NCBI GenBank assembly: GCA_963839955.1
Contig: CAWIXB010000001.1
Span: forward strand, 3,685,071-3,749,070
Source of the DNA: CAWIXB01 sp963839955
GTDB lineage: Bacteria > Actinomycetota > Actinomycetes > JACCUZ01
DNA: 64,000 nucleotides
Direction of reading: 5' to 3'
Made by a program: the position numbers and the translations under genes. The notes below the pieces were generated by a model. That model did not search any database. It was not told the DNA's origin and saw only the letters and a program-made list of their open reading frames with translations. Numbering within the stretch: position 1 is the stretch's first letter; every line of letters begins with the position of its first letter. Of the stretch, positions 32,458 to 43,461 are shown one piece after another.

Positions 32458-33804
32458 ATGGCGCTCGCGCTCCGCTACGCCGCTCGCTCGGACCTGGGTC
32501 TGATCAGGGACGGCAACGAGGACTCCGGCTATGCCGGACCTCGCCTTCTCGTTGTCGCCGACGGGATGGGTGGGCACGCGGCCGGCGAGGTGGCGTCGAC
32601 CATCGCAGTGCGCATCATGGCCAATCTTGACGAGGACTCACCCGGCGGTGACCTGCTCGACGAGCTGACGGCGGCGGTCAAGGACGCCAACGCCCACCTG
32701 CGCGACATGGTGGCGGGCGACCCGGACCTCAACGGCATGGGCACGACGCTGACCGCCCTGCTGCGCGCGGGCTCGCGCTTCGGCCTCGTCCACGTCGGTG
32801 ACTCGCGCGCCTACCTGCTCCGCGACGGCGAGCTCCAGCAGATCACCCGCGACCACACGTTCGTCCAGGGACTCGTCGACGAGGGCCGGATCACCGCGGA
32901 AGAGGCCGACCACCACCCGCAGCGCTCTCTGATCACCCGCGCACTCGACGGACGCGACGAGGTCGAGCTCGACCTGTCGGTGCGCGAGGCGCGCGAGGGC
33001 GACCGCTACCTGCTCTGTAGTGACGGACTGTCCGGCGTGGTCAGCGAGCGCACCATGCAGGAGACGCTGGCCGAGACCAAGGAGCCCGACGAGGCGGTCA
33101 GCCGGCTGGTCGAGCTAGCGCTGCGCGGGGGCGGCCCGGACAACATCACCGCGATCGTGGCGGACGTCGTCAACATCGAGGTCGTTCCCTCCGCGGTCCC
33201 GGTGACCGTGGGGGCGGTGTCCGAGGGCGCCGCACGCCGCCGCACCACCACCGACTCGGCCGCCAGCAAGGCGGCCGCCCTGTCGCCGCAGCCGGACGAG
33301 GTCGGCGACGACGACTCCGACGACGGACCCCAGCGGCACTGGGGGCGCCGCATCGTCTTCCTGCTGCTCGTGCTCGGCCTGCTCGGCGCCGGCGGGTACG
33401 CCGCGTGGAACTGGTCGCAGCAGCAGTACTACGTCGGTGCCGACCAGGAGAACGTCGCGATCTACCGTGGCCTCACCCAGGACGTCGGCCCTCTCAAGAC
33501 CTCCCGGCTCTTCGAGACCGAAGACGTCGTGCTCAGCGACCTGCCCGCCTTCCACCGCGAACGCGTCGAGAGCGAGATCCCGGCCGCCGACCTCGTCGCG
33601 GCCAAGCGCATCGTGTCCACGTTGCGCGAGCAGGCGGCGCTGTGCCGGGCCGAGAAGGCCGCCTCGGCCTCTCCCGCTCCGACCGCGACCGCTTCGCCGT
33701 CGCGGTCGCGCGCCGCGTCACCCAGTCCGAGCGCGCCCGCCTCGCCCAGCCCCGGCTCGTCCGCGTCGCCCGGTACCTCCACGCAGTGCGGGAACAGCTC
33801 ATGA
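32458..33804 (+). CDS. pstP: PP2C-type serine/threonine phosphatase PstP
   Basis: The cognate phosphatase of PknA/PknB, 448 residues. The cytoplasmic PP2C domain (about 1-240) has RDGNEDSGYAGPRLLVVADG, MGGHAAGEVAS, GDSRAYLLRDGEL, LLCSDGLSG and GGGPDNITAIV, with all metal-binding aspartates present. A transmembrane helix (IVFLLLVLGLLGAGGYAAW, about 300-318) is followed by an extracellular domain of about 100 residues and a Ser/Pro/Ala-rich tail. It reverses kinase action on division and cell-wall proteins. The stop overlaps the rodA start (ATGA). Confidence 0.97.
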   Translation: MALALRYAARSDLGLIRDGNEDSGYAGPRLLVVADGMGGHAAGEVASTIAVRIMANLDEDSPGGDLLDELTAAVKDANAHLRDMVAGDPDLNGMGTTLTALLRAGSRFGLVHVGDSRAYLLRDGELQQITRDHTFVQGLVDEGRITAEEADHHPQRSLITRALDGRDEVELDLSVREAREGDRYLLCSDGLSGVVSERTMQETLAETKEPDEAVSRLVELALRGGGPDNITAIVADVVNIEVVPSAVPVTVGAVSEGAARRRTTTDSAASKAAALSPQPDEVGDDDSDDGPQRHWGRRIVFLLLVLGLLGAGGYAAWNWSQQQYYVGADQENVAIYRGLTQDVGPLKTSRLFETEDVVLSDLPAFHRERVESEIPAADLVAAKRIVSTLREQAALCRAEKAASASPAPTATASPSRSRAASPSPSAPASPSPGSSASPGTSTQCGNSS

Positions 33805-35204
33805 GCCGGCGCAACCCCCGCCCCCCGCGCCGGCGCAACCCTCGCAACTCCGAGCTCGTCCTGCTGATCTTCGCTGTCGTGCTCGCGATGGCGGCGTGGG
33901 CATCGGTCGGCCTTGCCCAGGAGGGCGCCATACCCCCAGGCATGGCGGGCTACGGCGGCGGGCTTGCGGTGCTGTTCGGTTTCGCTCACGTCACGCTGCG
34001 CCGCTTCGCCCCGGACGCCGACCCGGTGCTGCTGCCGGCGGCCGCGTTCGTCAACGGGCTCGGCCTCGCCGTCATCCACCGGCTCGACCTGGCCGACGCC
34101 GACCGCGCCGCGGCGCGTGGCATCGAGGCACCAACCGCGGCCGCCCCTGCCCAGCTGACCTGGACAGCGGTCGGCATCATCGTCTTCGTCGTCGTGCTGG
34201 TCATGATCCGCGACCACCGCATCCTGCAGCGGTTCACCTACACCGCGATGCTCGCCGGCCTGGTCCTTCTCGTGCTGCCGCTGCTACCGGTGATCGGTAC
34301 GACGATCAACGGCGCCCGCATCTGGATCCGGCTCGCGGGGTTCTCGTTCCAGCCCGGCGAGCTCGCCAAGCTGGTCCTGCTGGTCTTCTTCGCCGGCTAC
34401 CTGGTCATCAAGCGCGACGTGCTCGCCCTCGCCAGCCGGCGGGTCCTCGGCATCGACCTGCCTCGCGGCCGCGACCTCGGCCCGATCCTGGTCGCCTGGT
34501 TGGCGAGCCTCGGCGTGCTGGTCTTCGAGCGTGACCTCGGCACGTCGCTGCTGTTCTTCGGCGTCTTCGTCGCCTTGCTCTATGTCGCCACCGAGCGTCT
34601 GTCGTGGCTGCTCATCGGCCTCGGGCTCTTCCTGTCCGGCTCGTTCCTCGCCTGGTCGATGTTCTCCCACGTGCAGGAACGCGTCGACATCTGGCTCAAC
34701 GCCTTCGCCGGCCGCAACGTGAGCGGTGACAGCTACCAGCTCGTGCAGGCGCTGTTCGGCATGGGCACCGGCGGCATCCTGGGCAAGGGCCTTGGCCAGG
34801 GCCGGCCGGACATCGTGCCCTACGCAAAGACCGACTTCATCATCGCCGCGATCGGCGAGGAGCTCGGCCTCACCGGGCTGATGGCCCTGCTCCTCGTCTA
34901 CGCGATCATGGTGCAGCGAGGGTTGCGGACGGCGGTCGCGGTGCGCGACTCGTTCGGCAAGCTGCTCGCGGCGGGGCTCGCGTTCAGCCTGGCGCTGCAG
35001 GTGTTCGTCGTCGTCGGCGGGGTGACCCGGCTGATCCCGCTCACCGGCCTGACCATGCCGCTGCTCTCGCAGGGCGGTTCGTCGCTTGTCGCGAGCTGGG
35101 CGCTGGTCGCCTTGCTGCTGCGCGTCAGCGACGCGGCGCGCCGGCCCGCGCCGCCACCGGCCGTCTCGCTCGAGGACGCGAGCACCCAGGTGGTGAGGCT
35201 GTGA
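33801..35204 (+). CDS. rodA: SEDS peptidoglycan glycosyltransferase RodA/FtsW
   Basis: A 467-residue membrane glycosyltransferase that polymerises lipid II together with the class B PBP encoded next. It has a basic N-terminus and about ten to twelve membrane segments. The SEDS signature is visible in FQPGELAKLVLLVFFAGYL, RDLGTSLLFFGVFVALLY, KTDFIIAAIGEELGLTG and LLSQGGSSLVASW. ATG overlaps the pstP stop, and its own stop overlaps the pbpA GTG. Location between pstP and pbpA marks it as the RodA of the kinase cluster rather than the division FtsW. Confidence 0.97.
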   Translation: MSRRNPRPPRRRNPRNSELVLLIFAVVLAMAAWASVGLAQEGAIPPGMAGYGGGLAVLFGFAHVTLRRFAPDADPVLLPAAAFVNGLGLAVIHRLDLADADRAAARGIEAPTAAAPAQLTWTAVGIIVFVVVLVMIRDHRILQRFTYTAMLAGLVLLVLPLLPVIGTTINGARIWIRLAGFSFQPGELAKLVLLVFFAGYLVIKRDVLALASRRVLGIDLPRGRDLGPILVAWLASLGVLVFERDLGTSLLFFGVFVALLYVATERLSWLLIGLGLFLSGSFLAWSMFSHVQERVDIWLNAFAGRNVSGDSYQLVQALFGMGTGGILGKGLGQGRPDIVPYAKTDFIIAAIGEELGLTGLMALLLVYAIMVQRGLRTAVAVRDSFGKLLAAGLAFSLALQVFVVVGGVTRLIPLTGLTMPLLSQGGSSLVASWALVALLLRVSDAARRPAPPPAVSLEDASTQVVRL

Positions 35205-36652
35205 ACGCGCCCCTGCGCAGGCTTTCACTCGCCGTTCTGGTGATGTTCGGCCTGCTGCTCGCCAACGTCAACTACCTCCAGGTCCTCAAGGCCGAGGAAC
35301 TGCACAACGACCAGAGCAACCCGCGGCTCATCCTCGAGGAGTACTCCCGCGAGCGCGGCCCGATCCTGGTGGCGGGACGGCCTGCCGCCAAGAGCGTCGA
35401 GACGAACGACCGGTTGAAGTTCGAGCGCCGCTACGACAACGGCCCGCTCTACGCCCACTCGACCGGCTTCTACTCCCTCGTCTACGGCGCCACGGCGGTC
35501 GAGGCCACGCGGAACTCCGTGCTCTCCGGCACCGACGACAGCCTGTTCGTTCGTCGCGTGATCGACCTGCTGACCGGCGAGCAGCCCAAGGGCGCCAGTG
35601 TCGCGCTGAGCCTCAACCCGCGCGCGCAGCGAGCGGCTGTGGCGGGGCTGGCGGGACGCAAGGGTGCAGTCGTCGCGATCGACCCGTCGACGGGCGCCAT
35701 CCTCGCGATGGTCAGCACCCCGTCGTACGACCCGAACGAGCTGTCGTCCCACGACACAGCAGCCGTCCGCAAGTCCTACGCGAAGCTCAACACAGACCCC
35801 GACAAGCCCATGCTCAACCGCGCCCTGCGCCAGACCTACGCACCGGGCTCGACGTTCAAGATCGTCACGTCGGCGGCGGCGCTGGAGAGCGGCAAGTACA
35901 AGCCCGACAGCAAGGTCTACGGCGGTGCCCGCCTCGACCTGCCGCAGACCACCGCCAACCTGCCCAACTTCGACGGGCAGCCGTGCAACCCCGGCGGCGG
36001 GCAGGCGACCTTGCAGGGTGCCCTGGAGCGCTCGTGCAACGCCGCCTTCGGCCGGATCGGCCTGGACCTCGGCGCCGAGGCGCTGCGCAGCCAGGCCGAG
36101 AAGTTCGGGTTCAACGACACGTTCGACATCCCGATGGACTCGGTCGCCAGCAGGTTCCCCGACGAACCCAACGAGCCGCAGACGGCGCAGTCCGCCATCG
36201 GCCAGTTCGACGTGCGTGCCACGCCTTTGCAGATGGCGATGGTCGCGGCGACCGTCGCCAACGGCGGGAAGATGATGGCGCCCTACCTCGTGCAGGAGGT
36301 ACGCGCCCCCGACCTGTCGGTGCTCGACACGACGCGCGCCAAGGAGCTGCGCGAGGTCATGACCCCGCAGTCGGCCGACGCGCTCAAGCAGATGATGGTC
36401 GGCGTCGTCGAAGAGGGCACCGGCAGCAACGCGCGCATCGACGGCGTTCGTGTCGGCGGCAAGACCGGCACCGCCCAGCAGAACGAGGACCGAAAGCCGC
36501 ACGCGTGGTTCGTGTCGTTCGCCCCCGCTGACGACCCCAAGGTCGCCGTGGCGGTTGTGCTGGAGGACGGCGGCGGCGCGCCGGAGGTCAGCGGCAACCA
36601 GCTCGCGGCGCCGATCGCGAAGCGGGTCATGCAGGCGGTGCTGCGCCGATGA
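35201..36652 (+). CDS. pbpA: Class B penicillin-binding protein PbpA
   Basis: A 483-residue transpeptidase that cross-links peptidoglycan. It has a short cytoplasmic N-terminus, one membrane anchor (LSLAVLVMFGLLLANVNY), a dimerisation domain with YSRERGPILVAGRPAAKS, and the transpeptidase domain with active-site APGSTFKI (Ser-x-x-Lys), SCN in ERSCNAAFG and GKTGTAQ. The GTG start overlaps the rodA stop (GTGA) and the stop overlaps pknA (ATGA). Together with RodA it forms a polymerase/cross-linker pair under kinase control. Confidence 0.97.
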   Translation: MNAPLRRLSLAVLVMFGLLLANVNYLQVLKAEELHNDQSNPRLILEEYSRERGPILVAGRPAAKSVETNDRLKFERRYDNGPLYAHSTGFYSLVYGATAVEATRNSVLSGTDDSLFVRRVIDLLTGEQPKGASVALSLNPRAQRAAVAGLAGRKGAVVAIDPSTGAILAMVSTPSYDPNELSSHDTAAVRKSYAKLNTDPDKPMLNRALRQTYAPGSTFKIVTSAAALESGKYKPDSKVYGGARLDLPQTTANLPNFDGQPCNPGGGQATLQGALERSCNAAFGRIGLDLGAEALRSQAEKFGFNDTFDIPMDSVASRFPDEPNEPQTAQSAIGQFDVRATPLQMAMVAATVANGGKMMAPYLVQEVRAPDLSVLDTTRAKELREVMTPQSADALKQMMVGVVEEGTGSNARIDGVRVGGKTGTAQQNEDRKPHAWFVSFAPADDPKVAVAVVLEDGGGAPEVSGNQLAAPIAKRVMQAVLRR

Positions 36653-38049
36653 CGCCCGACACCGATGTCCTGTTCGGCGACCGATACCTGCTCACCGACC
36701 GCATCGCCGGCGGCGGCATGGGCGAGGTGTGGACCGCGACCGACCAGGTGCTCGGCCGCGACGTCGCGGTGAAGGTCCTGCGCCGCGAGTACGCCGACGA
36801 CCCGACGTTTCTGCAGCGGTTCCGGGCCGAGGCCCGGCACACCGCGCTGCTCTCCCACCAAGGCATCGCCGCGGTCTTCGACTACGGCGAGGACGACGGC
36901 TCGCCGTACCTCGTGATGGAGCTGGTGCGCGGCGAGCCGCTCTCGAGCCTCATCATGCGCGACGGAGCCATGACGCCGGAGCAGGTGCTCGACGTGGTGG
37001 CACAGTCGGCCTTCGCCCTACAGGTGGCCCATGACGCCGGGCTGATCCATCGCGACATCAAGCCCGGCAACCTGCTGCGTACGCCGGACGGCACGGTGAA
37101 GATCACCGACTTCGGCATCGCACGCGCCACCGACTCCGTACCGCTGACGCAGACCGGCTCGATCATGGGCACGGCCAACTACATCTCGCCCGAGCAGGCC
37201 AGCGGGACCTCGGTGACACCGGCCAGCGACATCTACTCCCTCGGCGTGGTGGCCTACGAGTGCCTCGCCGGTCGGCGGCCCTTCGACGGGAACACGCCGG
37301 TCAGCGTGGCGCTCGCCCAGGTGCGCGAGGAGCCGCCGGCACTGCCGGCCGACATCCCCGGCCCGATCGTCGCCCTGGTCATGCGGATGCTCGCGAAGGA
37401 CCCGGCCGCGCGGCCGGCGAGCGCCGGCGACGTCGGCCGGGAGGCGCAGGCCCTGCTCGCGTCGGGTACGCCGCTGGCCGCAACCCCGCAGACGCGCACG
37501 ATGAAGGCGCCTCTCGACACCGACGCCACGCGCCAGGTGGCCTCGCCGAGCCGCCCCACGAGCAGGGTTCGCGTCCCATGGGTCGTGGCGCTCGCCGTGC
37601 TCGCCGTACTGCTCGTCCTCTTGGTGCGCGCGTGCGCGACCGAGGCCACCTCACCCGACAACGCCGGGAACGCCGGGGGCGCCGGATCGAGCGGCAGTGC
37701 GAGCCCGACCCGGAGCGCCACCACGCAGGCAGCCACATCGGTCCTGGTGAGCGCCGCCGACTACGTCGGCCAACCGGTCGCGGAGGCGCGCGCGGCTCTT
37801 GTCGCGGACGGGCTGCGAGTCGATGTGGTCGCCGCCGGCAAGGGCGCCGAGCGTCCCGTAGGTACCGTGGAGGACGTGTCACCCACCGGTGAACTCGAGC
37901 GCGGCAGCCTGGTGACGCTCTCGTTCGTCGGCGAGACGACGGAGCAGGAACCGGACGACGGTGAGAAGGATGAGAAGAAGGGCGACGACGACGAGAAGGC
38001 CGACGACGAGCCGGGCGAGTCGAAGAAGAACCGCCCGGGTTCGGGCTGA
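36649..38049 (+). CDS. pknA: Serine/threonine protein kinase PknA
   Basis: A 466-residue membrane kinase. The catalytic domain (about 10-270) has the glycine loop IAGGGMGEVW, AVKVL lysine, HRDIKPGNLL catalytic loop, DFGIA magnesium loop and GTANYISPEQA. One transmembrane helix (VPWVVALAVLAVLLVLLV) precedes a short extracellular region with one PASTA-like repeat (YVGQPVAEARAALVADGLRV), then an acidic/lysine tail (about 425-466). The PASTA-like part is notable because the mycobacterial PknA lacks one. The ATG overlaps the pbpA stop. Confidence 0.97.
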   Translation: MTPDTDVLFGDRYLLTDRIAGGGMGEVWTATDQVLGRDVAVKVLRREYADDPTFLQRFRAEARHTALLSHQGIAAVFDYGEDDGSPYLVMELVRGEPLSSLIMRDGAMTPEQVLDVVAQSAFALQVAHDAGLIHRDIKPGNLLRTPDGTVKITDFGIARATDSVPLTQTGSIMGTANYISPEQASGTSVTPASDIYSLGVVAYECLAGRRPFDGNTPVSVALAQVREEPPALPADIPGPIVALVMRMLAKDPAARPASAGDVGREAQALLASGTPLAATPQTRTMKAPLDTDATRQVASPSRPTSRVRVPWVVALAVLAVLLVLLVRACATEATSPDNAGNAGGAGSSGSASPTRSATTQAATSVLVSAADYVGQPVAEARAALVADGLRVDVVAAGKGAERPVGTVEDVSPTGELERGSLVTLSFVGETTEQEPDDGEKDEKKGDDDEKADDEPGESKKNRPGSG

Positions 38050-38061
38050 GGGAGCGTTGGG

Positions 38062-39818
<1,757 letters not shown>

Positions 39819-39822
<4 letters not shown>

Positions 39823-40484
39823 ACGCCACCCTCGCCGGCACCGGCCGCGACGGTGCCCACGACCGGTGCGAGGCCGACGCTGCGCGCCGGCGCGTCCGGG
39901 TCGCCGCACGTCACCAGCCAGTTGGCCAGCAGCCGGTGCCCACCCTCGGTGAGCACCGACTCGGGATGGAACTGCACGCCCTCGACCGCGAGGTCGCGGT
40001 GGCGCAGCGCCATGACAACCCCGCCGGCGGTCGCACCCGTCACCTCGAGCTCGGTCGGCACGCTCTCCGGGTCCACGGCGAGGGAGTGGTAGCGCGTGGC
40101 CGTGAACGGGCTGGGCAGTCCGGCGAGTACGCCGGCACCGTCGTGCACCACCTCACTGGTCTTGCCGTGCAGCAGCTCCGGCGCGCGGCTCACCTCGCCG
40201 CCGTACGCCGCGGCGATGGCCTGGTGACCGAGACAGACGCCGAGCACCGGCACCCGACCGGCCACGTGACGGACCAGCTCGACACAGATGCCGGCGCGTT
40301 CCGGCGTTCCCGGTCCGGGACTGAGCAGCACACCGTCGTACGCCTCGGCGTCCTCAGGCGCCACCTCGTCGTTGCGCCGCACGGTGCAGTCGGCGCCCAA
40401 CTGCGCGAGGTACTGGACCAGGTTGAAGACGAAGCTGTCGTAGTTGTCGACGACCAGGATGCGCCGCCCCGAGGCGGCACTCAC
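39819..40484 (-). CDS. pabA: Glutamine amidotransferase, anthranilate/aminodeoxychorismate synthase component II
   Basis: A 221-residue class I glutamine amidotransferase that supplies ammonia to TrpE or PabB. It has ILVVDNYDSFVFNLVQYL, LLSPGPGTPE, the nucleophile Cys in GVCLGHQAIAAAYGG, HGKTSEV, and the His-Glu pair in VEGVQFHPESVLTEGG. TrpG and PabA are not separable from sequence alone; position after pknB and a sortase operon is the usual actinobacterial pabA/trpG site. GTG start overlaps the stop of the small membrane protein gene (GTGA). Confidence 0.93.
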
Positions 40485-40639
40485 TGTTCGACCGTCACGT
40501 CGAGGAAGGGCAACGCGTCCTCCGCCCAGGGAAAGACGATGGTGAAGAGCAGCGCGACCAAGGCTGCCACGAGAACCAGCGAGACGAGGGTGCGCACCGG
40601 CCAGGGGCCGGGAAGATGACGCCAGATCCAGGGATACAT
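40481..40639 (-). CDS. 52-residue single-pass membrane protein between sortase and amidotransferase genes
   Basis: A short gene encoding MYPWIWRHLPGPWPVRTLVS, then the hydrophobic LVLVAALVALLFTIVFPW, ending EDALPFLDVTVEQ. The conserved YPWIWRHLPGP opening, one helix and a short extracellular tail recur at this locus in actinobacteria. It starts at the base next to the sortase stop, and its own stop overlaps the pabA/trpG GTG. Function is unknown; membership in the sortase operon and coupling to it are clear. Confidence 0.85.
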   Translation of the reverse strand: MYPWIWRHLPGPWPVRTLVSLVLVAALVALLFTIVFPWAEDALPFLDVTVEQ

Positions 40640-41314
40640 CTAGCCTCCCGCCGCGAGCACGTCGGGCGCGCCGTCGGCTACCGGCTGCGAGTCCTCGAGA
40701 TGGGCAAAGACGATGAGCCGCTGCGTCGACGCCCACCGCGGATTGCAGGTGGTGAGCGTCAGCAGGCGCTCGGTCGGCTTGGTGCCGGTCTCGCCGGGCA
40801 CCGGGGCGATGACCCAGACGTCGCTCGGTTGCACGATCTGGGTCTTGTCAACCCGGTAGGTGAACCAGGAGTCCTTCGTCTCGACGACGATCGCGTCGCC
40901 CTTGCGCATCCGGTCGAGGTGAGCGAACGGCTCGCCGTGCGTCGCTCGGTGCCCGGCCACGGAGAAGTTGCCCACCCGTCCTGGCGGCACGGTGTCGGGA
41001 TAGTGGCCGACCCCCTTCGCGAGGTCGTCGAGGTTCACGCCCTCGACGACCGGGACGCTGAAGTCGTCACCCAGACGCGGAATGTGCATGAACGCGAACC
41101 CCTTGCCGAAGTCGGTGGGCTTGACCGGCTTCCCTGCTGGTTGCGGGTCGGCCGCCGCCCAGTCGTGGCGGATCTGGTCGGCCACCTTGTCCGCGGCGCG
41201 GTCGGCCTGCACGTTCGTCCAGATCAGCTGGTAGGCGCAGAACAACAGCACCACGACGCCCGCCGTGATGAGCAGCTCCCCGACGCCACGCATCACAGCA
41301 CGAACGGCGTTCAC
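40640..41314 (-). CDS. srtE: Class E sortase
   Basis: A 224-residue transpeptidase that anchors secreted proteins to the cell wall. One N-terminal membrane helix (LLITAGVVVLLFCAYQLIW) precedes the sortase barrel. Catalytic His is in FSVAGHRATHGEPF, Cys in LTLTTCNPRW and Arg in STQRLIVFAH. The Tyr-containing region of class E enzymes, which favour LAxTG signals, is plausible here. The GTG at 41314 overlaps the DUF881 stop. The partner substrates are not in the window. Confidence 0.95.
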   Translation of the reverse strand: MNAVRAVMRGVGELLITAGVVVLLFCAYQLIWTNVQADRAADKVADQIRHDWAAADPQPAGKPVKPTDFGKGFAFMHIPRLGDDFSVPVVEGVNLDDLAKGVGHYPDTVPPGRVGNFSVAGHRATHGEPFAHLDRMRKGDAIVVETKDSWFTYRVDKTQIVQPSDVWVIAPVPGETGTKPTERLLTLTTCNPRWASTQRLIVFAHLEDSQPVADGAPDVLAAGG

Positions 41315-42033
41315 CCGGCCGCCTCGGCGTGCTGGAGCTCTAGTGCGCCGGCGAAGCCCGGCAGGCGTACGTCGGTGAGCGTCTTCGTCTCGTAGCCGAG
41401 ACCGAATCGGTCGGCGTAGTAGCGGAAGAGGGCGACGTTCGCCGACGCGTCGAGCTCCTGGCGCATCCGGTCGGGATCTCCGATGGCCGTGACGACAAAC
41501 GGCGGGGAATAGACCCTGCCCTGCAGGATCAGCGTGTTGCCGACGCAGCGAACGGCGCTCGTGGAGATGATCCGCTGGTCCATGATGCGCATGGCTTCGG
41601 CGCCGCCGGCCCACAGCGCGTTCACCACCGCCTGCACGTCCTGCTGGTGCACGACGAGGTCGTCGGGGCTGGTGCCTTCAGGGAGCAGCCGGTCCGCCGC
41701 GCGCGGGGCGTCGGAGAGGCTCACCGACATCCCCGGGCCGCGTACCGCCTCCAGACCTGCCGCGGCGGCCAGCGTCGCCGACCTCTGGGCCTCGGCAGCC
41801 ACTCGCCGGTCGGCCGCGCCGGCACGCTCGGTCGCATCGTCGACCTCCGACCGCAGCTGGTCCACCTGGCGGGTGGCGTCGTCGACCGTGGACTCCTGGG
41901 CGCGGATCAGGTCAGGCAGCTCGGTACGGGCGCCGCGCAGCTCGCCGCCTCGCGAAGCACCCGCGCTCGCGGCGAAGAGCAGCCCGGCCAGCCCGAACGC
42001 GACGGGCGCCGCGAGCCGCCACATTGCGCGCAT
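41311..42033 (-). CDS. DUF881 family membrane-anchored coiled-coil protein
   Basis: A 240-residue protein with an N-terminal signal anchor (APVAFGLAGLLFAASAGAS), a coiled coil (about 45-85) and the DUF881 domain: GPGMSVSLSDAP, LVVHQQDVQAVVNALWAGGA, EAMRIMDQRIISTSAVRCVG and YSPPFVVTAIGDP. The domain resembles the extracellular parts of division-associated proteins. It heads an operon with srtE, the 52-residue protein and pabA, each overlapping the next. It lies divergent from crgA, about 195 bases away, a conserved arrangement near oriC. Confidence 0.93.
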   Translation of the reverse strand: MRAMWRLAAPVAFGLAGLLFAASAGASRGGELRGARTELPDLIRAQESTVDDATRQVDQLRSEVDDATERAGAADRRVAAEAQRSATLAAAAGLEAVRGPGMSVSLSDAPRAADRLLPEGTSPDDLVVHQQDVQAVVNALWAGGAEAMRIMDQRIISTSAVRCVGNTLILQGRVYSPPFVVTAIGDPDRMRQELDASANVALFRYYADRFGLGYETKTLTDVRLPGFAGALELQHAEAAG

Positions 42034-42227
42034 GCTGCAGATTCCCGCCTTCGTCGCTCGTGGGTGGGCTCGTCAGGCCCGTCGTTGCCGTCCGGCCGTT
42101 GCCGTCTGAGTGGGGGCGCGGCCGCATGACTACGCTAGTAGACGATTGACCGGCCCAGAGGGTGCCCGTGCGCGCTCGTGGGGGCCGGTCCGCTGGCCCG
42201 CCAGGGCGCCGCCCACGAGGAGAGACC

Positions 42228-42479
42228 GTGCCCAAGTCCCGGATCCGTCGCCGCTTCGCCTTCAAGCCCCCGCCCGAGAAGAAGGCGCCCGGTTCCGGCA
42301 CCAGCCCGCCGTGGCTGGCCCCCGTCATGATCGCCTTCTTCGTCATCGGCCTGCTCTGGGTGGTCACGTTCTACGTGACCCAGCGCGAATATCCGATCGA
42401 GTCGCTCGGCAACTGGAACATGGGCATCGGCTTCGGGTTCATAGCCGTGGGGTTCGTGCTGTCCACACGCTGGAAATGA
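42228..42479 (+). CDS. crgA: Cell-division protein CrgA
   Basis: An 83-residue septation regulator that interacts with FtsZ, FtsQ and penicillin-binding proteins. The N-terminus is basic (PKSRIRRRFAFKPPPEKKAP), then two transmembrane helices: APVMIAFFVIGLLWVVTFYV and WNMGIGFGFIAVGFVL. The linker EYPIESLGNWN is characteristic. GTG at 42228 follows GAGGAGAGACC. Location between DUF881/sortase and rhomboid genes agrees with the actinobacterial order. Confidence 0.97.
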   Translation: MPKSRIRRRFAFKPPPEKKAPGSGTSPPWLAPVMIAFFVIGLLWVVTFYVTQREYPIESLGNWNMGIGFGFIAVGFVLSTRWK

Positions 42480-42560
42480 CCTCGCCGGACCCGGCTCCGC
42501 TGACCTGCGAAAACACACGCGTGTGATTCATCCACACCGGTTGTCCCCAGTGTGGATAAC

Positions 42561-43451
42561 TCAGGTGAGCGCCGCTGTGCGCCACACCACGATCGCCACC
42601 TCGACCAGCAGCACGGCGACGACGCCGGCCACCTGCACCTGCTCCTGACGGCGCTTGGGCGCGTAGGCGAACGCCACCGCGCACAGCGCTCCAGCGATCA
42701 GGCCGCCGACGTGCGCCCGCCAGTCGATGCGGGTCCCGGGCAGGAACCCGTAGGCCAGGTTGATCGCGAGCAACACCAGCACCGCACGGGTGTCCTGGCG
42801 CATCCGCCGGCTGATGACGAGGAAGGCACCCATCAGTCCGAACACCGCGCCCGAGGCACCCAGCGAGGGCTGGGCCGGGTTGCTGAACGCATAGGACACG
42901 GCACTGCCGCCGAGCGCGGACACCAGGTACAGGGCGACGAAGCGGACCCTGCCGAGCGCGCCCTCGACCGCCGGCCCGAAGAGGTAGAGCGCGTACATGT
43001 TCAGCAGGATGTGGAAGAAGCGCTGGTCGTCGTGCAGGAAGGCCGAGGTCAGCAGCCGGTAGACCTCGCCCTCGGCGACACCGATCACCTGGAAGGTCGC
43101 CGGGTCGATGGCCCGGCCGAGGTTGTAGAAGCGCTCGGTGAACCCCGGTGAGGCGAGCTGGGCGATATAGGCCAGCACGTTCAGGCCGATCAGGATCTTG
43201 CTGACATAGCCCGGGTCGCCGCTGAGCTGTCCGCCGAAGACCGTGCGTGCCCGGCGTACGCCCTTGTTGCCCTCGGCCACGCACTCGGGGCACTGGAAAC
43301 CGACCGAGGCACTGATCATGCAGTCGGGGCAGATGCGCCGGTCACAGCGGACACAGCGGATGTGCGCCTCGCGGTCAGGATGCCGGTAGCAGCTGGTCGC
43401 CTCCTGGCCGCCCTGGCTCCCCTCGGCCCCGACCGGTGGCTGGTCAGTCAC
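42561..43451 (-). CDS. Rhomboid-family intramembrane serine protease with N-terminal zinc finger
   Basis: A 296-residue protein. The N-terminal B-box-like zinc finger (CYRHPDREAHIRCVRCDRRI then CPDC, FQCPEC, about 21-55) precedes the six-helix rhomboid domain: LTSAFLHDD (His), HILLNMYALYLFGPAVE (the family H-x3-N), GASGAVFGLMGAF with the catalytic Ser, and RAHVGGLIAGAL with the catalytic His. All residues for proteolysis are present. GTG start at 43451, 10 bases after the cyclophilin stop; the two form one transcription unit. Confidence 0.94.
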   Translation of the reverse strand: MTDQPPVGAEGSQGGQEATSCYRHPDREAHIRCVRCDRRICPDCMISASVGFQCPECVAEGNKGVRRARTVFGGQLSGDPGYVSKILIGLNVLAYIAQLASPGFTERFYNLGRAIDPATFQVIGVAEGEVYRLLTSAFLHDDQRFFHILLNMYALYLFGPAVEGALGRVRFVALYLVSALGGSAVSYAFSNPAQPSLGASGAVFGLMGAFLVISRRMRQDTRAVLVLLAINLAYGFLPGTRIDWRAHVGGLIAGALCAVAFAYAPKRRQEQVQVAGVVAVLLVEVAIVVWRTAALT

Positions 43452-43461
43452 GGTGCCGGCG

